From NCBI RefSeq assembly GCF_947623445.1, contig NC_135246.1, forward strand, positions 14,057,856 to 14,121,855: 64,000 nucleotides of DNA, written 5' to 3'. Below the pieces are notes generated by a model, which saw only the letters and a program-made list of their open reading frames with translations, searched no databases and was not told the DNA's origin. Positions 56,265-64,000 of the stretch are shown here, one piece after another. Position 1 is the stretch's first letter, and each line of letters starts with the position of its first letter. The translations under genes were made by a program, and so were the position numbers. Source of the stretch: Clavelina lepadiformis. Taxonomy: Eukaryota; Chordata; Ascidiacea; Aplousobranchia; Clavelinidae.

Positions 56265-57440
56265 TCATAATTCATCCTTATTTGTTTCTTCTGCATCACA
56301 ATAGTCTACAGATACAAAGAAGTACAATAAAATTATGTAAAATAGAGGAATTCACAAGAAAGACTGCAACAGGCAGTTCAGCCTTAGCCTACCAGCAACA
56401 TCAGCACAAATTTTCATGCTAGCGTCTTCATGACCATTCTTAAAGTGGTGCAAAATCTCATCTTCAAAATCTTCTATGATTGTTTCGCACTTAACATGAA
56501 AAAGCACATTGCAAAACATTAAAAGTTTACATATATTTTGGTAAATAATAATTAATTTAGAGTCAATTTTTGAAGGTCCCTTGAGAGGACTAGAAAACTA
56601 TTGATCCAGTTAGTTCACTTACTGCAAATTTAACTTTTTTTGATTTTGTATCTGGTGGTGCGTCACCTTGAGCTTGCGTTTCTTGCATCAGCTGGCTAAA
56701 ATCAACATCTGATGACATTTTTCCATCATGTGTTACCATTCGCTTCAACCTTAACAAACACAAAGTATTCACAAATGTATGATTAGTATACATGCTTTAA
56801 ACATACAGCTATGTTGACTATTATGTGCTTACGATTTCTTTCCAGTTTTGGAATCTTTTGCTTCAACATAATTCTCTGAAATTTCACCACAAACGGATTC
56901 CAAAAGATCTGTAAGATGCGCCTCAGATCGGGCAAAAGATTTCTGTGGAAAAATAGAATTCTTGAACAGAACAGGCACTAGAAATAAAGTCGTTCAATGA
57001 TGTTTACACTTTGAAATCATTAATAGTAAATTGAATAGGGCAAATTGTAAACTTATAAACCTGAATTGTCCTTGTTTTTCCATCTGGATTAACACGATAA
57101 CTTCCAACATTAATCGTTTTCTTAGGATCGACTTTACTGATGCTGTGCTCCAGCTCATTCACAATGGCTTTACATGCTGCAACATTGAAGTGTTCTTAGC
57201 ATATAATTTCAAATATAATATAGGAAACAAATAAATCAGTACAAAAACCAGAAATTCATTTACTGGTATAATTGTGTTGGAATGACATTTTAACCTATCA
57301 GGGACTAATAGGCTAGTAGCCTATATAATTTAAAACATATTTTTTGTGTTTTAGAACTTACTTCCACAATACAATTCCTTATTCTTTGCCCCATAAGCAG
57401 AATAAATACTAAGAAGACAAAAGAAAACAAAAGTTCTCAT
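56265..57440 (-). CDS. CNPY2: Canopy-2 (saposin-like ER protein), KDEL ending (6 exons)
   Basis: Exons (minus): 57362-57440, 57061-57176, 56833-56942, 56623-56749, 56393-56489, 56265-56305; phases agree and give 189 residues, against 182 in human CNPY2. Canopy proteins are ER-resident saposin-fold proteins linked to receptor folding and export and to FGF and stress signalling. MRTFVFFCLLSIYSAYG is a clear signal peptide. The conserved core is YCGTCKAIVNELEHSISKVD, then KSFARSEAHLTDLLESVCGEI and KFACETIIEDFEDEI. The cysteines fit the family pattern, including ICADVADYC at the end. The last exon is only 41 nt and encodes the C-terminal ER-retrieval signal KDEL; human CNPY2 has HDEL. Without that exon the frame runs on to an unrelated tail, so the splice matters. 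Confidence 0.92.
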
Positions 57441-58185
57441 TTTAACTTTTACCACATGAACCAAACACCAATCCAGATATAATGCTGAAAAGGCAGGTTT
57501 TAATATTAAACATTATGTAAGTGACATATACAGTATATAACCATGGACATATATTATGATGTACAATTAAATGTGAAACATAAAAATTACAACAAAAAAG
57601 GTTAACATCATTACTTCTTTAACAAGCAAAGATCTAATTGTATTAATTTTTATAGCAAACATTCAAGCAACACTACTTTAAAAATTAAATTAATAATGAT
57701 TTCAAATGCAGACTGACATACCAAAAGTAATGTCAAGCATAGCTATGAACTATCTCATCAACAAACAGCAAGAAAACAAGTACGAACATTTAACAACTAT
57801 AAGTATTTAAAGCTGTATTGTAATGAAAAATTTGCGTTCATATCTTTCCAAAAAATGTTAGTGGATGATGTTACTGTATATTTTAATTTAACGATGTAAC
57901 TTAACCTGCATATCATTGCAAAGTTAATGAGCAAAAAATATCTTTCATGAAATAGATATTACGATTGTTATTGCTGACTGATGATTATAGACAAGTTGTA
58001 TCAGTAGTAATGACAGTCGGCATCATCCTGTGATTATATATACCGATATCTTTCAAGATTGGCATCAATATACAGACATGAATATTTACAAGACTGGTCT
58101 TTGTCGGCATGTGACAACAAACAGAAATATTAAATAATCTATATTAAAAATGATTAGACATTAAACATGGCATTTATATACTAAA
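57441..58185. other. Intergenic, SCFD1 3' flank and CNPY2 5' flank
   Basis: No exon or repeat is seen. Both neighbours are on the minus strand. Confidence 0.5.
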
Positions 58186-60072
58186 TCACATTTCTTTTCC
58201 CAAAAGCGAAAGTTCTTGAAGAAACTCTGTAGCATTTAATAGTTCACAACATCCATAGGACACTCTCTTTCCAGGTTTATTTTTAACGTAGTCCATAAGG
58301 TTATGATATTCAATGTAATTCCCACCACCAACAACAAACACAATGGCATCATTGTAAGGCATCTTCGATCTTCCTACACCAGGATCGACAGCTCTGGTTA
58401 ACTTAGGGTCAAAATACCGGTAGTTTTCGACATCAGATGAAGATTTTAGCTCCATCAACGAGTCCAAGATTTTTGTAATCGGAAGATTGTGCTTTTTTAC
58501 AACCAAGTTCTTAACACCTTCCATAACAAACTGTGATCCAGTGCTCATCAGATGAGAAAACATGCCAATTGTTTTTGTTCCCCCTCCACGAAGTTGTTGT
58601 TGTGTATTGGTGGATGGCATAACGTACTGTCTCCATCGTTTTATATACTTCAATGGAGCCATGTCGCAACCAGCTGCCTCCAGGGCCTGCTCAAACTGAT
58701 CTATGTTGATGTCGCTATTGCTTGGTTGGCTAATGTAATAAATTATAAAGAGTCGCATCTTGTCTTCAGCCTCGCCGCCCTCTGGGTCATTGATAAAATC
58801 CAGCACTGATTTGTCTGTAGTGGTTTTGCTCATCAGTTTTTCCTCCATTTCAAAATACTCATCTAGCTTTCTTTCCTTGATGCTGCTGAGAACTGATGTG
58901 GCAATCGTTGTGTGCATGTCAATCAAACGTTTCTTTTCCAGCAATTCTGGAAGGGAACTCATGGCTGATGTGAGCTTGGCAGTGTTATCTGATATGTCTA
59001 CTGGTCCATCCTCTCCTGCCAGACCCATAGCAGCTTTAAGCCTTTGGACTTCTTCTTCATGGGTCTTGTACTCTTCAATCTCCTCCTGGACTGCTTCAGC
59101 AACTTCTGGGAATGGGTTTCCCATATGCATTTGCCAGAATTTGTCAGTTTGACTCAAGTTATACTTGTGACTTTTCCGAGCTGGATTTCCTTCTTTTGGT
59201 GCTTCCTGGATAGTTACAGTATTCAAATGAAGATCTAACACGTCATGTATCATAGCTTGGTAAGTCCATGTGTGGTGTAGGGGAGTTGCCAAGTCAAGGC
59301 TTCGATCAACAATCAGGAGCAAAGGTCTTTGAAAGCTTGACATTGGTTGACCACCTTCGGACATTGCATTTGGAATGGAAGTGAAAAAACTATTTCTTGT
59401 GTCACGCAAATTTTCTCTCAGCTTCTTGTCAAGCTTTTCAGCAACAACTTCAGCTGCATTTCCTGTGGGACATCGTATAATTGGAATGCTTCCAATAGTA
59501 ACAAAAACCGAATACAAGCTTTCTACAATAGAATCTGTAATACTCGACATTTCATAGTCTTTTAGATTTGCTTTGTTTAAGCTGAAGTATGACGTTTCAT
59601 CTACTTTGTTCTTTAAAATAAACAAGTGCTTTTCTAAGGTGACAAAATTAACATACTGGTCATACACTTTAGCAACTTGCGACTCTGCATTTGCATGTAG
59701 TGCAGCGCTTGCTAGGTCCTCTAGTTTGCTCCGAGGAATCCCAGAAATAAAGTTAAAATAGTAGTTGTCATAAAGCTGATCATGCATATCTTGGCAAATT
59801 CGTCGAATGCTTTCCTCTGTTGGAATTACAAAATATAGTGCTGCAACATCAGGTATAGCATCTCGCACAGAATGAAGTGGTAGGTATAGGGTCACCCCAA
59901 GTTCACGTAAATCTGCCACTGACAGAAGTGGAGAAATTATATCTTGACCAAACTGATCATAAATTACAACTTTCCATTCAGGTTCAGCCAAATGCTTCCG
60001 AATTGGTCCTCGTCCAAGATTAAACATAGACTTCAAAGCATAAGTCTGTTTATCTCGAATTGAAAATGACAT
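58186..60072 (-). CDS. SCFD1: SCFD1/SLY1, Sec1/Munc18 protein (intronless)
   Basis: A single open frame from ATG 60072 gives 628 residues against about 642 in human SCFD1. SLY1 is the SM protein that binds syntaxin-5 and syntaxin-18 and drives SNARE fusion between ER and Golgi. It starts MSFSIRDKQTYALKSMFNL, matching the family's ASIRERQTVALKRML. Conserved blocks follow: WKVVIYDQFGQDIISPLLSV, YFNFISGIPRSKLEDLA, LVDRSLDLATPLHHTWTYQA (here LIVDR), LTSAMSSLPELLEKKRLIDMHT, GSQFVMEGVKNLV and IVFVVGGGNYIEYHNLMDY. The open frame continues upstream to 60171, but those 33 residues are not family-like. The coding region has no intron, unlike the neighbours, which suggests old retroposition or intron loss; it shows no decay. 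Confidence 0.95.
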   Translation of the reverse strand: MSFSIRDKQTYALKSMFNLGRGPIRKHLAEPEWKVVIYDQFGQDIISPLLSVADLRELGVTLYLPLHSVRDAIPDVAALYFVIPTEESIRRICQDMHDQLYDNYYFNFISGIPRSKLEDLASAALHANAESQVAKVYDQYVNFVTLEKHLFILKNKVDETSYFSLNKANLKDYEMSSITDSIVESLYSVFVTIGSIPIIRCPTGNAAEVVAEKLDKKLRENLRDTRNSFFTSIPNAMSEGGQPMSSFQRPLLLIVDRSLDLATPLHHTWTYQAMIHDVLDLHLNTVTIQEAPKEGNPARKSHKYNLSQTDKFWQMHMGNPFPEVAEAVQEEIEEYKTHEEEVQRLKAAMGLAGEDGPVDISDNTAKLTSAMSSLPELLEKKRLIDMHTTIATSVLSSIKERKLDEYFEMEEKLMSKTTTDKSVLDFINDPEGGEAEDKMRLFIIYYISQPSNSDINIDQFEQALEAAGCDMAPLKYIKRWRQYVMPSTNTQQQLRGGGTKTIGMFSHLMSTGSQFVMEGVKNLVVKKHNLPITKILDSLMELKSSSDVENYRYFDPKLTRAVDPGVGRSKMPYNDAIVFVVGGGNYIEYHNLMDYVKNKPGKRVSYGCCELLNATEFLQELSLLGKEM

Positions 60073-60236
60073 GATTTTAATGAATCTGTTTTTGCTTAAC
60101 TTACAATGCTTCAACCTATTAAAAGTATGGTAAACCTCAAAACATAACTCAAATGTAAAAGTGTTGCCCAAACTAAACTCTGATACTTATTGCAAGTCAG
60201 CAATTATTTCCGACAAACTGCGTTAATCAATATAGA

Positions 60237-60297
60237 CACTTGGTTACCTTATTTACTGGCATATTTACTGGCACTTGGTTACCTTATTTACTGGCAT
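60237..60297. repeat. 26-bp direct repeat upstream of SCFD1
   Basis: The 26 bases beginning cacttggttaccttattt occur at 60237-60262 and again at 60272-60297, separated by 9 bp. They lie about 165-225 bp before the SCFD1 start, inside its likely 5' region. Confidence 0.8.
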
Positions 60298-61039
60298 TCT
60301 GTCCCGGTACGAAAAATTTTTTATTAAAAAGTAGTATATATTATCAGATTGGGTTATGTGGGGCAGGAGTAGGACAGCATTTAAGCGCATTGGTACTGGT
60401 AGCTTAGCCTATACAACTTCAAAGTACAAATACACATTTCGGCGAGAAAACGCTATATATATATATATGATTATGTGCACAATAGTTACTGATAAAATAA
60501 ACTATCCCATATTTGTTCCAACACAGCAGATTAAGACCCACCAGCTGACCAAAGTAATTCAGAAGGCAACATTTTCGCAACTGGGGTCAGGGTATTACCT
60601 TGGCGTAGCCAACAGCCGTAGACTATTGTACGCGTGTCCCAGCTGTGATTATTGAAGCAAAACGGTTCGTTAAAAATCAATTTCAGAGTATTTTAAAATG
60701 TACACAAATCTTTTTGTCTCACCATCTCGCACTTTTAATTGATTATTGTCTATTTTGTAAGTGATTTGTTGAAGAAACAAACCTTATCGTTTATTTTTCA
60801 TATTGATAAAGGGAAGCAAAAAAAATTGTGCTAACCTTGTTACAGCAAAATAAAAGCAGTCAGGGGCGTCAAGTGAGGAAATCTGGCGAATTAAAGTTAA
60901 AGTTTTGAAGTGATGGTCATCGTAAAATAAATATTAGGCAGTGCCGAGCTGTTCCCAAGCTAAGATATGGAAAGTCTCATAAACTGTTAAAACTTAACGT
61001 GCTCAAAGGGATTGAGTGTTTTCTTTTTGTTAAGATTTT
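60298..61039. other. No gene seen
   Basis: A 99-codon ORF (60356-60655) shows no family likeness. An AT run lies near 60455-60470. Nothing else is supported. Confidence 0.45.
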
Positions 61040-61285
61040 CACTCCATTCGTCTACTTTCCTTAAAATGGTACAGAGTACGGGAATTTTTTCCCGTTCCAA
61101 TGGTTGAAAGTATGCCTTTCTTACCCTAGAGTAAGATATATGCATTTGGAATGGGAAGAATTTTACTTCGGCACAAGTATGGTTTGTGAACCCCATTCGT
61201 CTATTTTTCCGCCCATTAAAATGGACCTGCTTTCAGCAATGGGGTTTCCCACAAACGATATTTCTGCCGAAGTAAACATCTCGTG
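61040..61285. mobile_element. Truncated CACCC-ended MITE
   Basis: It starts CACTCCATTCGTCTAC and is closely related, in inverted orientation, to the right part of the element at 15544-15912, including the palindromic 'cccattaaaatgg' block. The match stops near 61285. ORFs reading through it on both strands are translations of the repeat. Confidence 0.7.
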
Positions 61286-61574
61286 CTCCAGTGCTCCAAA
61301 TACGTGCGATGGGCGCATGAAGAAGATTACAAGTTTATTTGTGAATTATGTTTTTAAAAATTGATTGTGAACTGTAAAGTAAAGTGGACTATTGGAGGTG
61401 CTTTTAATTAAAAAAAATTGATGTAAGAAAGCAAGCAATCAATAAAAGGGCACTTCAAAAATTAGCGAAATACCTTAGAGTTAACTTTCAAAACAAACAA
61501 GTCAAATGTTTTGGTGAAATCAGTGAATTGTAACGATTAAGTCTTAGGTGGTCCGCTTTACACCACCTTCCCCT
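61286..61574. other. Flank of the composite MULE; no gene
   Basis: No exon is supported. The last nine bases (61566-61574, ccttcccct) are the left target duplication of the element that follows. Confidence 0.5.
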
Positions 61575-63563
61575 GGTTCCACGACATATATGACCGCGGG
61601 AAAATGACCGCGAACAAACTCACCGGGGACAACTGAACGTGACGTAAATTGACCGCGAACAAACTAACCGGGAACAGACTTACCGGAATGAAAATTGACC
61701 GGGAGGTAAATTGACCGTGCAAGTGCTGAATTATTGTGTTTAAGTTGATGGCAGTATATGATATGTAAAGTAAATATTTGTTTGTAACTATTTCCTTTGT
61801 TTTTAACAAACTTTTTTTTTTATTTCAATACACATTGAAACATTTATTGAAATAAACAGAAATATTTCCGGAAATACGAGAAATACGAGTAACAACATTA
61901 AAAGAAGTTCACTGCAAAACGGGAGCACGACATATGGCCGCGGGAAAGTGGCCGCGAACAAACTCACCGGGGTCAACTGAACGCGACGTAAATTGACCGC
62001 AGACAAACTGACTGTGACATAAACTGGCCGGCGATCAAATTAACCTTCGATAAATTGGCCGGCGATCAAATTAACCGGCGACAAATTGGCCGTCAAAAGG
62101 TCAAAATTTTAAACTCGGTAGTATATGATATGTAAAGTAAATATTTGTTTGTAACTATTTCCTTTGTTTTTAACAAAATTGTTTTTTATTTCAATACACA
62201 TTGAAACGTTTATTGAAATAAACAGAAATATTTCCGGAAATACGAGAAATACGAGTAACAACATTAAAAGACGTTCACTGCAAAACACATATGACACTAC
62301 ATAATATGGGCACTAAAATTTACACAAGCTGTTATTTGACAAACAAGGAAGTTTATTGCGCAAATTGTAGGTTGTGGGCGATGCCTCTGAGAAAATCTAA
62401 TATGTCACGGTTTGCAAAATCTTCAACGATGGTTTGAAGTCGCGCATCCAGATCCTTGTATTTTCTCCTTTTGGCAGGAGGCCCTTGGGCACAGAGCGCC
62501 TCAATCTTGTTTTTGTTTATGTTCTGCAATTTCCTTAAAGCTTCTATAAATTTCCAAATGGTTGGGTGTTGCATTGATAACATCCTGTTTATTAGACTGT
62601 GGTGACCTTCAACTTTGTTGTTGGTTCTGGCTTCGCCATTTAACACCCGAACATGGACGTTCCAGAAGTCATGTGAATATGGCGGGTCTCTTCGGAGCTG
62701 AGTTCGAAAGCGACGCCCGATGTAAGTACGCTCAAAGTAGTCGAGAAGCGGAAGCATTTCATCAGGCAAAAATTCCTCTAATGTTTCAAAAGCCTCAATC
62801 AGATGCTGTATTGGAACAAATGCCAAAGCCGGTATGTGACGCAGCAGTAGTGCAAATTCTTGATCATTTTGATACCTTCTTTGAAGTCCGATTTGCTGCA
62901 TGTGCTTCCTGACATTTTGAAGAAGAGACAAGAAATCTATGAATATGGGTCACCGTACAAGGGGCCAAAAAACTCTACGAGTGGCAACCTTGACTGCAAT
63001 ACACATACTGGATAGTGACTAGATAGCGACTAGATAGTGAATTAGAATTTTGACCTTTTGACGGCCAATTTGTCGTCGGTTAATTTGATCGCCGGCCAAT
63101 TTATCGACGGTTAATTTGATCGCCGGCCAGTTTATGTCACAGTCAGTTTGTCTGCGGTCAATTTACGTCACGTTCAGTTGACCCCGGTGAGTTTGTTCGC
63201 GGCCACTTTCCCGCGGCCATATGTCGTGGAACCCTGCAAAACACATATGACACTACATAATAAGGGCACTAAAATTTACACAAACTGTTATTTGACAAAT
63301 CAGTCAACCTTGACTGCAATACACATACTTAATTGGCTGAGATTAAAGCTGATGCGCGACTAGATAGTGAATTAGAATTTTGACCTTTTGACGGCCAATT
63401 TGTCGCCGGTTAATTTGATCGCCGGCCAATTTATCGACGGTTAATTTCATCGCCGGCCAATTTATGTCAGGGTTAATTTAATCACCGACCAATTTGTTGC
63501 CGGTCAGTTGTCCACTACCAGTTGTCGCCGGTGAGTTTGTTCACGGTCATATGTCGTGATCCC
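61575..63563. mobile_element. Composite Mutator-like element with 9-bp target duplication
   Basis: The ends GGTTCCACGACATAT and ATATGTCGTGATCCC are inverted and flanked by ccttcccct (61566-61574 and 63564-63572); a 9-bp duplication is the MULE hallmark. The interior is a mosaic: terminal-type motif arrays occur at 61575-61735, 61920-62105, 63035-63235 and 63385-63563. A segment of about 170 bp (61752-61920) is repeated at 62117-62287, and a transposase remnant lies at 62353-62931. At least two related elements appear nested or recombined. A relative lies at 15995-16305. Confidence 0.82.
62353..62931 (-). CDS. MULE transposase C-terminal part
   Basis: The 192-codon frame contains RTNNKVEGHHSLINRML followed by HPTIWKFIEALRKLQN (about residues 102-136), the conserved end of MULE transposases where an N-x-x-E/VEG-x-H motif closes the catalytic region. 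DYFERTYIGRR before it also fits. The N-terminal DNA-binding domain and the first two catalytic acidic residues are missing, and the frame has its own ATG by chance. It lies inside the composite element and is a remnant that could not move DNA alone. Confidence 0.78.
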   Translation of the reverse strand: MSLLQNVRKHMQQIGLQRRYQNDQEFALLLRHIPALAFVPIQHLIEAFETLEEFLPDEMLPLLDYFERTYIGRRFRTQLRRDPPYSHDFWNVHVRVLNGEARTNNKVEGHHSLINRMLSMQHPTIWKFIEALRKLQNINKNKIEALCAQGPPAKRRKYKDLDARLQTIVEDFANRDILDFLRGIAHNLQFAQ

Positions 63564-63573
63564 CCTTCCCCTA

Positions 63574-64000
63574 TAGTCAAAAAGCAATCAGCGAAATTGC
63601 AAGAATTACGACAAGATGAAACAATCAAGGTGTTTCAAAATGAAACCAAGCAACTAAAACAACGGTGTCAAATGGTGGAAGCGACCGCCAATAAGACGCC
63701 TAATTCCCCTCGCATCAACAACCCAGACCATGTTGACCATCATGGTTACAAGCACACGACCACTGCATCTAGTCCGCCAGTATTCCGGTTCGTTGAATAC
63801 CTCCAAACCAGCAAAACGATTGTGCTATTACCACCAGAAATTTGGTAAACATGCCATCAACTGCAAAAAACGGCTGCGAATCCGAGTACCGACGTTTCCC
63901 ATCACTACCAAAACGACAACGTCATTGTTCAAATGGTACTTCTCGATGATTGCAACAAATGGTGGCATACGCCTAGGTCCACTGGTATGGGCGATCAAAA
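63574..64000 (+). mobile_element. Retroelement fossil, Gag-like region (edge of window)
   Basis: After the MULE target duplication, a charged, coiled-coil-like translation (KKQSAKLQELRQDE) leads towards a region recalling the Gag zinc knuckle of Gypsy-type LTR elements. The element is broken and cut by the window edge; no LTR was seen. The MULE appears to have landed in or beside it. Confidence 0.45.

Noticed and set aside
58760-59152. 130-codon plus-strand ORF
   Set aside because: It is antisense to SCFD1 coding sequence.
60073-60171. N-terminal extension of SCFD1 by 33 codons
   Set aside because: The residues do not resemble the family, whose start matches MSFSIRDKQ; treated as 5' UTR.
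61558-62006. ORFs reading VNLRHVQLTPVSLFA on both strands (also 63148-63363)
   Set aside because: They are translations of the terminal motif arrays of the MULE, present wherever the repeat occurs, and not genes.

Overview
The window is nuclear DNA of an animal: AT-rich, with spliced genes (introns from about 70 bp to 3 kb), many DNA-transposon relics and no bacterial-style operons. The proteins resemble chordate families (raftlin, DTD2/ATD, canopy-2, MARVEL/plasmolipin). With the compact gene structure this suggests an invertebrate deuterostome, perhaps a tunicate. The species is a guess; the animal origin is not.

Layout. (1) 1-16 kb is a decayed array of elongation factor 1-alpha (EF1A) genes. 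Copy B (3896-6820, minus) is intact with 9 exons. Copy A shows only exon 1 (1952-2095). A small fragment lies at 8165-8380. Copies C (minus) and D (plus) form a head-to-head palindrome (about 10.94-15.99 kb) without exon 1. A duplicated piece of the neighbouring raftlin-like gene is spliced into the array (8400-9578). (2) 16-24 kb: duplicated flank, a hAT MITE and an 11-exon raftlin-like gene (18562-24080, minus) with a long proline/acidic tail. (3) 24-35.5 kb is gene-poor, with two weak small-protein candidates and hAT MITEs. (4) 35.6-60 kb is an ordinary housekeeping stretch: LSM12 (+), DTD2 (+), a MARVEL four-helix protein (-), a THAP-domain exon inside an inverted-repeat element (-), a foldback element, HIBADH (+), CNPY2 with C-terminal KDEL (-) and an intronless SCFD1/SLY1 (-). 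(5) 61-64 kb: a repeat-rich end with a composite Mutator-like element carrying a transposase C-terminal ORF and a 9-bp target duplication, next to a broken retroelement fossil at the edge.

The genes do not form one pathway. They cover translation and its quality control (EF1A, DTD2), RNA binding (LSM12), ER-to-Golgi traffic and ER folding (SCFD1, CNPY2), membrane organisation (raftlin-like, MARVEL) and mitochondrial valine breakdown (HIBADH). Exon models were built by hand from splice sites, reading phase and family similarity recalled from memory; no database search was run.
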